64,000 nt of DNA, taken from Flexilinea flocculi (GTDB lineage Bacteria; Chloroflexota; Anaerolineae; Anaerolineales; Anaerolineaceae). The notes below the pieces were generated by a model. That model saw nothing but the letters and a program-made list of their open reading frames with translations. It did not search any database and was not told where the DNA came from. Made by a program: the position numbers and the translations under genes. The stretch lies in the NCBI RefSeq assembly GCF_001192795.1, contig NZ_DF968181.1:337475-401474 (forward strand), given 5' to 3'. The stretch's first letter is position 1, and every line of letters begins with the position of its first letter. Shown one piece after another: positions 47,353 to 56,437 of the stretch.

Positions 47353-48676
47353 CACAACAGGAAAACGCATTATTAATTTTATTTTTGATTATAAAGTTCC
47401 GATTTTGTTCCTGGCACTCAGCGTTGCTGGCGTCTTAGTATCGAAACAATCGTTAAACTTTTTGTTTTTAGAATTGCTTGCCCGATTTGGCCGCGATACG
47501 TTTCTTGTAATTGCGCTGATTATCCCGGTAATTACCGGAATGGGTTTAAACTTCAGTATTGTTGTCGGGGCGATGGCTGCCCAAGTCGCTGTTTTCTTCG
47601 TAACAAACTGGCTTCAGACGGGGATTCCAACCTGTCCAGCTCCTCTGGCTTTTCTGTTGTGCGTGCTTTTATGCACTCCGCTTGCGATTCTATTTGGCTG
47701 GCTGGCAGGAAAACTGTTCAACAAGATCAAAGGCGCTGAGATGATCGGCGGTTTAATCCTCGGATATTTTTCGGATGGTTTGTATCAGTTTTTCTTCCTG
47801 TTTGTATTAGGCGGCATTATTCCGATTGCCAATAAAACGCTGATGCTGGCGACTGGAATCGGTGTTAAGAACTCTGTCGATCTGGCGACAAACAAAAAGT
47901 TTACCGGTTTGAAATATTCTGTTGATAATATTCTCAAACTTCCTCTGGTGGATTGTCTGAAATATTTATTCGTAGCCGTTGTGTTGTATGGCATCGTGAT
48001 GGCAATTCTGCAGAAAGTAAAAGGCAAGAAACTTATTACGTCAAAGTATTGGGTGCTTTTGGCAGTCAGTACCATTTTCTTCGGCTTGTCATTTCTGCCA
48101 TCTTTTATTAAATTCGCGGAAATCCTGCGAATCCCGGTCGTGACGTATCTCCTGATTGGCGGATTATGCCTTTTCATTGAGTGGCTTTTAAAAACACGAT
48201 TAGGACAGAACATGCGCGCTGTCGGACAGAATCGTGTCGTTGCGAATTCTGCCGGTATCGATGTTGACCGGACACGTGTGATCGCGATCATCATTTCCAC
48301 GGTTCTTGCCTCCTATGGGCAATTGTTATACATCCAGAATCTGGGCGTTTTCACTACGTACGGCGCTCATACCAACGTCGCACTGTATTCCATCGCGGCG
48401 CTTCTGGTAGGCGGAGCTTCGGTTTACAAAGCTACTGTCAAACAAGCCATTGTCGGTGTTCTGTTATTCCATACCTTGTTTATTGTGTCCCCATTGGCAG
48501 GTCAGACCTTGATGAATGATGCGATGATCGGTGAATATTTCCGCGTCTTCATCTGCTATGGTGTGATCGCCATGTCCCTGGTCATGCATGCCTGGAAGAA
48601 GAAAAAAGAAAAGAAAACCTTGGATGCTGGCGGAGACACCCCCGCTGCATCTGCAGATTTGTTGGAAAGTAAATAA
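47345..48676 (+). CDS. ABC transporter permease 2 (ribose/nucleoside-type)
   Basis: A 443-residue partner permease, longer than permease 1. Shared features are GMGLNFSIVVGAMAAQVA, KLFNKIKGAEMIGGLILGYF and the AALLVGGASVYKA stretch, with an extra ~80 residues in the middle (~180-260) and a charged C-terminal tail. The start at 47345 overlaps the permease 1 stop by 8 bases and follows AAGGGGG. The set of one receptor, one dual ATPase and two permeases is typical of ribose/nucleoside importers; the substrate here is unknown. Confidence 0.87.
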   Translation: MNNTTGKRIINFIFDYKVPILFLALSVAGVLVSKQSLNFLFLELLARFGRDTFLVIALIIPVITGMGLNFSIVVGAMAAQVAVFFVTNWLQTGIPTCPAPLAFLLCVLLCTPLAILFGWLAGKLFNKIKGAEMIGGLILGYFSDGLYQFFFLFVLGGIIPIANKTLMLATGIGVKNSVDLATNKKFTGLKYSVDNILKLPLVDCLKYLFVAVVLYGIVMAILQKVKGKKLITSKYWVLLAVSTIFFGLSFLPSFIKFAEILRIPVVTYLLIGGLCLFIEWLLKTRLGQNMRAVGQNRVVANSAGIDVDRTRVIAIIISTVLASYGQLLYIQNLGVFTTYGAHTNVALYSIAALLVGGASVYKATVKQAIVGVLLFHTLFIVSPLAGQTLMNDAMIGEYFRVFICYGVIAMSLVMHAWKKKKEKKTLDAGGDTPAASADLLESK

Positions 48677-48681
48677 CGATT

Positions 48682-48708
48682 GAGTTCCCTCTCTGAGGGA
48701 ACTTTTTT
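48682..48708 (+). terminator. ABC importer operon terminator
   Basis: AGTTCCCTC / GAGGGAACT stem with a 3-base loop, followed by seven T. It sits six bases after the permease 2 stop. One of the strongest terminators in the window. Confidence 0.9.
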
Positions 48709-48714
48709 TACTCC

Positions 48715-48815
48715 TCAATCGAAAAAACAATTTATTGATCTTATAGTTTGCGCTTAGTGCAAATTATAAGATCAATAATGAATTCTTTTCATATTTCGAA
48801 ATACAGTTCTTTTGG
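48715..48815. repeat. Dispersed hairpin element copy I
   Basis: Twenty-base arms at 48732-48751 and 48759-48778 (TTATTGATCTTATAGTTTGC with one G-U pair) enclose gcttagt. Left flank aatcgaaaaaac and right flank cttttcatatttcgaaatac are family ends. The rest of the 301-base gap (48677-48977) holds the terminator and a ggtatgataag -10-like string at about 48838. Confidence 0.82.
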
Positions 48816-48977
48816 TTCTTTTCAAACCACAAAAAAAGGGTATGATAAGAACAAATTCTTTCATTGATCATTGACCTTATTCCGAAAATCTGATTAATCC
48901 TGTGAGACATTCGCAGCCGTTGGATCAGATTTCAGGATCGATGGAATCTTGATCAATGAACAATAACAGGTGAAAAT

Positions 48978-49481
48978 ATGGAAACGATGTGGGCACCCTG
49001 GAGAGGCGATTATATAACCGGCACCGTGGATCATGAAAAGACGAAATCTGAGGAATGCGTTTTCTGCGAAGCGCAAAAGGTCCAGGCAGATCGGGATCGC
49101 TATATCATTCATCGCGGGAAAAATGCCTTTGTGATACTAAATCTTTATCCGTATAATAACGGACATATGATGATTATCCCTAATTGCCACATCTGCAGAC
49201 CGGAAATGATGGATGCTGAAACGCGCTGCGAGGTGATGGATCTGATCATCAAAGCAGAGGTCGTTCTCAACAAGGTATATAAACCGCACGGGATCAATAT
49301 AGGCGCTAACATCGGCGCCGCTGCCGGCGCAGGCATTGCACAGCATATGCATTTTCATATTCTGCCCAGATGGAATGCGGATGTGAATTTCATGACGGCC
49401 GTGGCGAATACGCGCGTAATTCCCGAGTCTTTGGAAATATCCTGGACTAAAATTCGGGATGCATGGAATGAGATTCCTTGA
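48978..49481 (+). CDS. HIT-family nucleotide phosphorylase/hydrolase
   Basis: A 167-residue histidine-triad protein. The active-site motif is QHMHFHILPRW (~124-134), and the substrate-binding region is NLYPYNNGHMMIIPNCHI (~55-72). The N-terminal WAPWRGDYI and CVFCEAQK (CxxC) resemble the bacterial AP4A phosphorylase-type branch, which cleaves diadenosine tetraphosphate. Cytosolic. No partner genes nearby point to a pathway. Biochemical direction (phosphorylase versus hydrolase) is inference. Confidence 0.88.
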   Translation: METMWAPWRGDYITGTVDHEKTKSEECVFCEAQKVQADRDRYIIHRGKNAFVILNLYPYNNGHMMIIPNCHICRPEMMDAETRCEVMDLIIKAEVVLNKVYKPHGINIGANIGAAAGAGIAQHMHFHILPRWNADVNFMTAVANTRVIPESLEISWTKIRDAWNEIP

Positions 49482-49627
49482 TCTTACGTGAACTAAGCAG
49501 ATAAGATTTTCAGGTCGGCTGTAATCTAAAAATCGAGACAAATAACAATTGACGAAAAACCTGGCAGTGCTTATAGTTATTTTACACGTCAAAAAATCAG
49601 AAAAAATCTGAAGGGAGTGTCAACGAA

Positions 49628-49882
49628 ATGGATTATTCAATGATCAGTAAAATGGAAAAAGCCAAAAAATATGCCAAGGAAAGGGAGCGTTTTATTTTCA
49701 AATCCTTTCAAGTTTCAGTGGAGGGATCCAACGGTCCGCATCTTGTCACATATGATGGCGGGAAGTGGAGTTGTGATTGCAGCTTTTTCCAAACAAGAGG
49801 CCGCTGCAGCCATACCATGTCGTTAGAAATTATTCTGGAAGGCATGGTTGACATCGCCTACGAGGATCAACAAAAAGAATAA
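49628..49882 (+). CDS. Small SWIM zinc-finger protein
   Basis: An 84-residue protein. The C-terminal half has the SWIM pattern CxCx(n)CxH: WSCDCSFFQTRGRCSHTMSL (~50-69), predicted to bind one zinc and contact DNA or protein. The N-terminal half is basic/charged and probably helical, followed by a FQVSVEGSNGPHLVTYDGGK strand region. GAAGGGAG lies about nine bases before the ATG. SWIM domains usually occur inside larger ATPases or transposases; here it is free-standing, and role unknown. Confidence 0.8.
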   Translation: MDYSMISKMEKAKKYAKERERFIFKSFQVSVEGSNGPHLVTYDGGKWSCDCSFFQTRGRCSHTMSLEIILEGMVDIAYEDQQKE

Positions 49883-49891
49883 ATACATTGA

Positions 49892-49914
49892 ACAGCTTGA
49901 ATTCCTCAAGCTGT
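49892..49914 (+). terminator. Terminator after the SWIM gene
   Basis: ACAGCTTGA / TCAAGCTGT stem (9 bp) followed by ctttat, nine bases after the stop codon. The T-tail is weak. Confidence 0.55.
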
Positions 49915-50219
49915 CTTTATCAATCAATTCATGAATTGCTATCACTTCATGCGTGTTTTGCGTGAGTGCTTTTGGATTCCGTTTTGACGGAAAACAAACA
50001 GGCTTTTTTTTTCTTTTTACCCGGTCATCCGATATTTAAAAAAAGCCTTTTCCAGATTTTGAAATATACTTATAAACCACATTTGTTTGCAGATTTATCA
50101 GAATTCCTCTGAATTTATTCCATAAAAAAGGATATTCTGATTTAAAATTAATCCATCCTTTTGTATAATAAAAAATACAAATCAGAAAAAGCTGCAAGAG
50201 AAAATAAGGAGATGAGACA
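49915..50219. other. Intergenic region, AT-rich inverted repeats
   Basis: About 305 bases with an aattcatgaatt palindrome at about 49926, a degenerate cacttcatgcgtgttttgcg region that may be a decayed hairpin element, and a loose pairing of aggcttttttt (50000) with aaaaaaagcct (50038). A ttgtataataaa string at about 50160 may be the -10 for the glutaredoxin-like gene. No gene seen. Confidence 0.4.
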
Positions 50220-50498
50220 ATGAGAACGATCATGTATGGCAGCAAGATATGTCCTGACAGCCGAAATATGCTGGAACTTTTCGAGAAAAATGATATTATG
50301 GTAGATTTCCGCGATATTACTGCAGATATTGCCCATCTGAAAGCTTTTATCAATTTGCGGGAAGGAAATCCTGTTTTTGATAAAGCCCGTTTGACCAATA
50401 AAATAGGAATTCCGTTTTTTATTCTTCCTGATGGCACGCAGACCATTGATGAAGCACAGGCGTTGTTTGAGCTCATGAAGGGAGGAAATGAAAAGTAA
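50220..50498 (+). CDS. Glutaredoxin-related thioredoxin-fold protein
   Basis: A 92-residue thioredoxin-fold protein. The active-site region is YGSKICPDSRNML, with a single Cys (CPDS, so the second redox Cys is replaced). Typical family blocks follow: VDFRDITADIAHLKAFINLR and the cis-Pro loop GIPFFILPDG. Monothiol members can use glutathione or another low-molecular thiol, or handle iron-sulfur clusters; which applies is unknown. AAGGAG lies ten bases before the ATG. It is followed by a terminator-like hairpin. Confidence 0.75.
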   Translation: MRTIMYGSKICPDSRNMLELFEKNDIMVDFRDITADIAHLKAFINLREGNPVFDKARLTNKIGIPFFILPDGTQTIDEAQALFELMKGGNEK

Positions 50499-50532
50499 AC
50501 GTTCAGATCAGCCATGAGATTCAATCATTGAT

Positions 50533-50595
50533 AGCCTATTTATCAGGGTACATGTCGTTTCTATTTTGCAGAAAACCTGATTTGTAGGCTTTTTA
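50533..50595 (+). terminator. Terminator after the glutaredoxin-like gene
   Basis: AGCCTA...ATCAGG pairs with CCTGAT...TAGGCT with a small interior loop, then ttttta. The large loop (about 30 bases) makes it moderate. Confidence 0.5.
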
Positions 50596-50628
50596 GTTGT
50601 CCGAAACAGTTATTTGTCCTTGAATATA

Positions 50629-51078
50629 TTAAAAAATATTGGCAGTAATGATTTTCCCAATTTCTTCTAATGTGCGCTCATCTTCTGCTGAAAACCGATT
50701 AAATTGTGTACTATCAAGATCCAGAACACCAATGATTCGATGGCTTTTGTTATACAGAGGGATCACCAGTTCCGAATTGGATGCATTGTCACAGGCGATA
50801 TGGCCTTCAAACTGATGGACATCCGGCACATTGATCGTTTGTTGTCGCAAAAACGCATTACCGCAAACGCCTGATCCAATCTGGATATGGCTGCATGCTG
50901 GTCTCCCCTGAAAAGGTCCAAGTACCAACTCCTGATTTTTGAATAAGTAGAATCCAACCCAATTTAAATCCTGGAAATTTTCCATGATAAATGCGGAAGC
51001 ATTGGCCAGCGCTGCGGTTTGATCGGTTTCACCTTCAAGAAGGCTGGATATCTGCAGTAATAAAGTCTGAGTGTTCAT
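50629..51078 (-). CDS. msrC: Free methionine-(R)-sulfoxide reductase (GAF-type)
   Basis: Reduces free Met-R-sulfoxide, a cytosolic oxidative-damage repair enzyme, 149 residues or fewer. The three conserved Cys are in the expected places: PACSHIQIGSGVCG (two) and GHIACDNASNSELVIPLY (one). WVGFYLF and the closing GVLDLDS also match the GAF fold. ATG 51078 is preferred: CAGGAG lies ten bases upstream, inside the longer frame to 51102. Its neighbour at 50220 is a thiol-redox protein, a sensible functional pairing though convergent. Confidence 0.9.
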   Translation of the reverse strand: MNTQTLLLQISSLLEGETDQTAALANASAFIMENFQDLNWVGFYLFKNQELVLGPFQGRPACSHIQIGSGVCGNAFLRQQTINVPDVHQFEGHIACDNASNSELVIPLYNKSHRIIGVLDLDSTQFNRFSAEDERTLEEIGKIITANIF

Positions 51079-51139
51079 GAATCGGTTTTCTCCTGAGATC
51101 ATTGGTAAATCGACAGATCATTCTCTTTGTTTGAACCCG

Positions 51140-52309
51140 TTAAATTTTTTTCATTCGTAATAGAAAGAAAAGTGAAAGCAATAAAAAACCGGATAAAAAG
51201 ATCGTATATGCGCCAATTCCGGCTCGATCAAACGCAGTGCCAGCAATCAGCGGGATCACCATGGCTCCACTGCCCAGCATCCCCAATAAAAATCCGGTTG
51301 ACAATCCAGTCAGCGGTAACTTGTTTTCGACAAAGACTAAGATTGTCGCATAAACGGGCGCTGTCCCGAAACCGATCAGAAATGCTGTAATCAGGAATAT
51401 CATCAGATTCGGGATTATCGGAATGCACAAGCTGCTGATGAATGTTAACATGACAGCCCCGATAAGGATCTTTTCTGCTTTGATTTTTCGAATGAGGTAA
51501 ATATTGATCAATCTTCCAAAGAATGATCCGGCGCCAAATGCCGTTGATATACTCGCTGCAGTAGCTTCATCCGATATTCCGGATCGAAAAACCAGGGAAG
51601 GTCCCCAATTTGAAAATCCGCATTCACTGCCGACTTCAAAAAACAGAAAAATCGCTGCTGATAATAAAATCGGATTGAAGATTGTTCTTTTCAAAGATGG
51701 ATTGACATCCGGTACCGATTCGACGGACATCCTATTGTTTTTTGTCGGATTTTTCAATCGGACGATCATCAATCCAAAAGGTATTGATATCAATCCAAAA
51801 ATCAGAACAATTTCGGAAAAACGGTCGTATTTCCGGATCGAATATCCAACCAGTATTGGTGCAATCATTAATCCGAGACTGCAGCAGGCAAACATTAGAT
51901 TCATTGCCTGACCGGCACGATCTTTCAGAGTCCATAGAATTCCGGTATTGCATCCAATGTCCATAATCGCGCTGAGAAATCCGGATAAAATCAGAGCAAT
52001 TACTAAAAACGGAAAAAACTCGACTCTTGGAAACAAAAACGCAAAAAATACCAGCAAAAGGCAATTGAGCGCCAAAATTTTATTGCCTGCGAATCTGTCA
52101 AAAAGCTTTCCCAGAAATAGTGTAGTGATCACGTAAATCAGATAGCGGATTGATAATGCTGCAGCGATCATCGAAAGGGATGCGCCGGTTTGATCTGCAA
52201 GGCGATTAACAACGGGAGGAATACATCCATATACTAATGCACCGGAAAATTGCAAAGCACAATAAGAAATGGTTGCGATAAATTCATTTCGATTGACAGA
52301 TTTCAGCAT
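51140..52309 (-). CDS. Major facilitator superfamily transporter
   Basis: A 389-residue twelve-helix secondary transporter. The loop 2-3 region reads LGKLFDRFAGNKIL, a version of the MFS A-motif (GxLaDrxGrk). Two six-helix halves are separated by a charged stretch (KNPTKNNRMSVESVPDVNPS, ~185-205). The ATG at 52309 overlaps the upstream gene's stop in ATGCTGA, so translation is coupled; AAGGGGAG lies just before. Substrate unknown. The coupled glycosyltransferase-like gene raises the possibility of a sugar or lipid cargo. Confidence 0.82.
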   Translation of the reverse strand: MLKSVNRNEFIATISYCALQFSGALVYGCIPPVVNRLADQTGASLSMIAAALSIRYLIYVITTLFLGKLFDRFAGNKILALNCLLLVFFAFLFPRVEFFPFLVIALILSGFLSAIMDIGCNTGILWTLKDRAGQAMNLMFACCSLGLMIAPILVGYSIRKYDRFSEIVLIFGLISIPFGLMIVRLKNPTKNNRMSVESVPDVNPSLKRTIFNPILLSAAIFLFFEVGSECGFSNWGPSLVFRSGISDEATAASISTAFGAGSFFGRLINIYLIRKIKAEKILIGAVMLTFISSLCIPIIPNLMIFLITAFLIGFGTAPVYATILVFVENKLPLTGLSTGFLLGMLGSGAMVIPLIAGTAFDRAGIGAYTIFLSGFLLLSLFFLLRMKKI

Positions 52310-53799
52310 TTCTCCCCTTTGCACTCAGAGGTCACTTTCCACCCATCGCAGAAAAAAATAATCAGACATCCTGCCATAATGATGAACAGCGGAATCAGAC
52401 TCATCCAGGAGTCCAGGTTGAACCATAGCTTGCCGAGATTTGGATTGAATTTCCCGGACAGGAGTTGTTGAAGGCAATAGCTATAAATATTGGAATATGC
52501 AAAAAAACCGGAGGATGCAATATTTGCGACCATGTCATCCGGAACCAGCATATTGCTCGCTGCTGCAACCAGCATCTGCCCGCATGAGATCATGCATAGG
52601 ATAATCCAGGGGACTTTAAACCGTTCAGGCACAAAGATCATCAACAGGCTGAAGAACGGCAGGACCGGGATCAGGTGTCGAGGCCCGAGTGAGTATCCGC
52701 CCCACCACATATAATAACCTGACAGGATGACAAGGTAAAAAATGATCATTGAGACTGCCAGAGTGGCTTCAAAACGGTATTGTCTTGTGCGAAAAAAATG
52801 CCGGATACCACTGAATGCGGCAAACAAAACGGGGGATTGCCAGAAAATACCCATCAGCGGGTGAAAAGTTGTATAGAAAAGAACCTGAAAATCAGGCCAG
52901 CCAATCCCTGCCAGACCCTGGCTCATGGAAGTCTGAAAAAATTCATTTTCCAAATGAGCGTACCCCATTGAAAAAAAACTTCCAAAACAATACCGGTTAT
53001 AAGAAAGTTGCAGCAAAAGCGGAATCAAAAATCCTATCATCGGGAAGACGATGGGTTCCCAATGGCTGAATCGCTCTTGCTGCCTGATCACGATAATGGT
53101 ATACAGGCACAAAAAAGCGATGATGATTGCAGTTGGGTATTCGCTGATCAAAGCCCATCCAGAAAGTAACCCGATCAGGAAGAAATATCCTTTTTCTTTT
53201 TTTTGAGGTTTTTCTTTTAGGAAAAAAATCAAATAGAAAGATGTGAACAGAAGGGCTGCTGAAAACGAATGGCTGAATAAAACGATCGAATATGGAAAAA
53301 TCATGGTTCCGAGTTCGATGGAAACTGCCGTTAGAAATGACCGGAAACGGTTCTTCGACACGTACAGACAGAAAAGATATATTAAACTTCCTGTAAAAGC
53401 CGATGGCAGACCAACAAGAAGTATTGTTAAAATCGCCTTGGCGGTAAATGGATCGGGAAAACCGAATAATTGGCGCATCCAGAATAACGGATAATAAAGA
53501 ATAATTCCCAGGATTGCCGGCCCGATAGCTTTATCCGAATAATAATGGCCGTTGTAATAGGACCTGTCTTCCGTATAGGTGTCAGGTTCGTTGCAATAGT
53601 TGTCGATATAGAAGTGACCCTGTTCAACGACTGAAAAGATCAACCCGAAACGGGAATTCGCATTCCAGTAACCATCCTGAAGAAAATATGAAAACACAGA
53701 CAGAAATAACAAGAATAATATCGCGGCATCCCGCAGAGAATTCTTTGGATGGCAGATTAATGGTTCAGCATGGTTGGAATTGCAAGGTGAAAAAATCAT
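52303..53799 (-). CDS. Polytopic membrane glycosyltransferase-like protein
   Basis: A roughly 498-residue protein with about ten helices. The first extracytoplasmic loop contains WNANSRFGLIFSVVEQGHFY and YYNGHYYSDKAIGPAILG, an arrangement seen in GT-C-like proteins where the acidic residues bind a lipid-linked sugar. Near the C-terminus, YMWWGGYSLGPRHLIPVLPF also fits. The start is uncertain: ATG 53799 (MIFSPC) or GTG 53874, neither with a clear Shine-Dalgarno. Overlaps the MFS gene by 7 bases. Not close in sequence to the three paralogs at 21508-27591. Confidence 0.65.
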   Translation of the reverse strand: MIFSPCNSNHAEPLICHPKNSLRDAAILFLLFLSVFSYFLQDGYWNANSRFGLIFSVVEQGHFYIDNYCNEPDTYTEDRSYYNGHYYSDKAIGPAILGIILYYPLFWMRQLFGFPDPFTAKAILTILLVGLPSAFTGSLIYLFCLYVSKNRFRSFLTAVSIELGTMIFPYSIVLFSHSFSAALLFTSFYLIFFLKEKPQKKEKGYFFLIGLLSGWALISEYPTAIIIAFLCLYTIIVIRQQERFSHWEPIVFPMIGFLIPLLLQLSYNRYCFGSFFSMGYAHLENEFFQTSMSQGLAGIGWPDFQVLFYTTFHPLMGIFWQSPVLFAAFSGIRHFFRTRQYRFEATLAVSMIIFYLVILSGYYMWWGGYSLGPRHLIPVLPFFSLLMIFVPERFKVPWIILCMISCGQMLVAAASNMLVPDDMVANIASSGFFAYSNIYSYCLQQLLSGKFNPNLGKLWFNLDSWMSLIPLFIIMAGCLIIFFCDGWKVTSECKGEKC

Positions 53800-53908
53800 G
53801 GATTTATTTTGCCACAACAATCTTATGGAAGAAGTGAATGATAAGGGAACACAAAGCCTGTGACTGTAAATCACATAATTATAGACACCGCTTTTGTATT
53901 ATTAATCT

Positions 53909-53954
53909 ATCAGGCTGAGTAAGCTTTTTATTGAGATTGCTTACTCAGCCTGAT
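53909..53954 (-). terminator. Long hairpin after the malic enzyme gene
   Basis: Perfect 16-bp stem ATCAGGCTGAGTAAGC / GCTTACTCAGCCTGAT with a 14-base loop containing A/T runs. No T-run follows on the reverse strand. It lies 24 bases after the malic enzyme stop. A comparable T-in-loop hairpin follows ygfK. Confidence 0.55.
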
Positions 53955-53978
53955 GGAAATGATTCCGAATGGATAACC

Positions 53979-55154
53979 TCAGATTCTGGCGACACCGGTT
54001 CTTCTGGCAGCTTCGGCTACTGCAGCTGCTACGGCTTTACCGACTCGTGGATCAAACGCACGCGGAATGATATATTCGGGTGACAGTTCCTCTTCGCTGA
54101 TCAAGTCTGCCAGCGCGTGTGCAGCAGCAAATTTCATTTCTTCATTGATATCCGATGCGCGCACATCAAAAGTCCCGCGGAAAATTCCCGGGAATGCCAG
54201 AACGTTATTGATCTGATTGGGATAATCGGAGCGGCCTGTTGCTACGATTTTTGCACCGCCAGCTTTTGCATCATCCGGGAAGATTTCCGGTGTCGGATTG
54301 GCGCAGGCAAAAATGATTGCGTCTTTTGCCATGGTTCTGACCATCTCTGTGGATACAACGCCGGGAGCTGATACACCAATAAAGATATCCGCACCGACCA
54401 GCGCATCCGCCAGACTTCCGGTTTTTTTGCCGCGATTGGTCTCCAGTGCCATTTCTTCTTTGATCGGATTCATGCCATCTTTCCTGCCCTCATAGATGAT
54501 ACCTTTCCGATCACATAAAACCAGGTTGTGAAAACCATATTCCAACAGCAACCGACTTATGGAAATCGCTGCTGCGCCTGCGCCGCTGACGACGATGTTG
54601 ACGTCTTCTTTCTTTTTCCCGACGACTTTGAGCGCATTGATCAAACCCGCCAGTGTGATGACAGCGGTTCCATGCTGGTCATCATGAAAAATGGGAATGT
54701 CACATTTTTCTTTCAGTTTCTTTTCGATTTCAAAACAACGCGGAGCTGAAATGTCTTCCAGATTGACTCCTCCGAAACTGCCGGAAATCAGATAAATCGT
54801 ATTGACGATCTCATCTACATCTTTGCTTTTAATGCAGAGCGGAAATGCGTCGACATCACCGAACGATTTAAATAAAACACATTTGCCTTCCATAACCGGC
54901 ATACCGGCTTCCGGGCCTATATCCCCCAAACCCAGAACTGCTGTGCCATCTGTGACGACCAGACATAAATTATGACGGCGGGTTAAGTCATAACTTAGAT
55001 TGACATCCTTCTGAATTTCAAGGCACGGCTGAGCGACGCCCGGCGTATATGCCAAAGACAGATCCTCTTTGGTTTTAACAGGGACTTTCGATACAACTTC
55101 AATCTTGCCCTTCCATTCCTTGTGCAGTCTTAAAGATTCTTTTGCGTAATCCAT
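53979..55154 (-). CDS. NAD(P)-dependent malic enzyme
   Basis: Oxidative decarboxylation of malate to pyruvate with NAD(P)H production, 391 residues, the compact bacterial form without a phosphotransacetylase domain. Visible: SLAYTPGVAQPCLEI (~30-44), GTAVLGLGDIGPEAGMPVME, metal/malate site FHDDQHGTAVITLAGLINAL (~155-174) and a Rossmann motif VVSGAGAAAISISRLL (~184-199). Cytosolic. Supplies pyruvate and reducing power in a fermenter. No regulator is nearby. NAD versus NADP preference cannot be read by eye. Confidence 0.93.
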   Translation of the reverse strand: MDYAKESLRLHKEWKGKIEVVSKVPVKTKEDLSLAYTPGVAQPCLEIQKDVNLSYDLTRRHNLCLVVTDGTAVLGLGDIGPEAGMPVMEGKCVLFKSFGDVDAFPLCIKSKDVDEIVNTIYLISGSFGGVNLEDISAPRCFEIEKKLKEKCDIPIFHDDQHGTAVITLAGLINALKVVGKKKEDVNIVVSGAGAAAISISRLLLEYGFHNLVLCDRKGIIYEGRKDGMNPIKEEMALETNRGKKTGSLADALVGADIFIGVSAPGVVSTEMVRTMAKDAIIFACANPTPEIFPDDAKAGGAKIVATGRSDYPNQINNVLAFPGIFRGTFDVRASDINEEMKFAAAHALADLISEEELSPEYIIPRAFDPRVGKAVAAAVAEAARRTGVARI

Positions 55155-55229
55155 ATGCTTCTTCTTTCTGTTGGCTAAGTGGGAACGCTTTTGTCAGGTT
55201 CTCATTTTTGTAAATATTTTGTAGTTATT

Positions 55230-55952
55230 TTAAATGACAGGTTCTGCTTTTGGAAGTGTCAAAAAATATTGATACAAGTCATCAAAACTTCCCTGAGGAA
55301 CTCTCGATATATCTTTCATAGAGGGATTGATGACAAAGTCTGACAATAAATAGGTCTGCATACCGATTTCTGCTGCACACATATCTTCGTCAACATCATT
55401 GCCAACCATCAGACAATCTGAAGCGTCTCTTCCTAATTGGCTGAGAATCATCCGATAATAGTATAAATTCGGTTTGCAAAAATTTGAGTTTTCATAGGTT
55501 GTAATGAGCGTAAAGTCATCCGCATTCAGTTCAGCCCAATTGATTCTTTGTTTTGTCGCAATGGATGGAAAAACTGGATTTGTTGCTGCTACGATGGAAT
55601 ATCCCTTTTTTTTCAGAATTTGAATACATTTTTGTGCAAATGGATTCGGTTTTGCTGCTTTGCGGATCTCATTAAATTCGTTTTGATAGAAAGCGTTGAA
55701 TTCTGATTCATAATCACGAATTTTGTTATCTAATAAAGTGCTGAACACTTGCCAGAAGCGTTCTTCATTTTTCATTTGCCCGTCATTTGAAATCATAGCG
55801 TCCGTTCCGGCAAGCAGCGCTTTGGTAAAACGATCAGGTTCATAACCCAATTGTGCAAATTTTTTTGCGATCTTCGACATGTATTCATGGAAAAAGACCT
55901 TATTTTCAATCGGGAGCAATGTCCCGTCCAGGTCGAATAGTACCGTATTCAT
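55230..55952 (-). CDS. HAD-superfamily hydrolase
   Basis: A 240-residue phosphatase-like HAD protein with the full motif set: LFDLDGTLLP (residues 5-14, both catalytic Asp present), AATNPVF (motif II, ~122-128), a Lys in FCKPNLYYY and MVGNDVDEDMCAAEIGMQTY (motif IV, ~182-201). A helical cap lies between motifs I and II. GAGGAG precedes the ATG. Contrast with the HAD at 5218-5961, which lacks the second Asp. Substrate unknown. Confidence 0.85.
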   Translation of the reverse strand: MNTVLFDLDGTLLPIENKVFFHEYMSKIAKKFAQLGYEPDRFTKALLAGTDAMISNDGQMKNEERFWQVFSTLLDNKIRDYESEFNAFYQNEFNEIRKAAKPNPFAQKCIQILKKKGYSIVAATNPVFPSIATKQRINWAELNADDFTLITTYENSNFCKPNLYYYRMILSQLGRDASDCLMVGNDVDEDMCAAEIGMQTYLLSDFVINPSMKDISRVPQGSFDDLYQYFLTLPKAEPVI

Positions 55953-56437
55953 CCATACTCCTCATTCTGTAATTTATTCAGGCTTAATTCTAAACCAGTA
56001 ATTCGGTTTATAGACTTGCTATTCGAATCAATCGGGAAAAAGTTGATGTTGAAATGATTTTGCGCTTTGCGCAAAATCAAAAGGACAATAAATAAATTCT
56101 TTTCATATTTTTCAGTGTTGAGCTTTCTATATATCAAATTATAAATTTCATATCGATATTTCGATTTACTGTTGGTTGAGGATCAGGATTTTGGGAATTA
56201 TAAGCAGGTGTTTTAATTGTAAGACAATAGCCAAAAACATTGCATTTTCGATCTTGTAATGATAAACTGAGTTTGATAATCTTTCATAAATTCAATTCTT
56301 GATGTTGTCCGGAAAAATGTGAAATACCTTTTTAATATCGCATACACAAATCATTTCGTAAGTTCCAAATCGCAGGTGAGAGCATTTGCTCCAACCCTGT
56401 TCTGAATTCTTGAAAAAGAAAAAAAGGAGAAGATACA
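55953..56437. other. 485-base divergent intergenic region with repeat copy
   Basis: Holds repeat copy J (about 55985-56115), then about 320 AT-rich bases without an evident gene. A gtaatgataaactgag string at about 56254 may include a -10 for the large flavoprotein gene at 56438. aaaaggagaag lies just before that ATG. Confidence 0.5.
55985..56115. repeat. Dispersed hairpin element copy J
   Basis: Left end cagtaattcggtttatagac then ttgctattcgaatcaatcgg and gaaaaagttgatgttgaaa. Core stem TGATTTTGCGC (56055-56065) / GCGCAAAATCA (56069-56079) with TTT loop. The outer arms have lost pairing. Right end ttcttttcatattttt is family-like. Confidence 0.75.

Noticed and set aside
47785-48300. 171-codon reverse frame within the permease 2 region
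   Set aside because: It overlaps a well-supported permease and has no ribosome-binding site or family resemblance.
55949-56137. 62-codon reverse frame spanning repeat copy J
   Set aside because: It is made of the AT-rich repeat and has no domain; its end overlaps the HAD ribosome-binding site.
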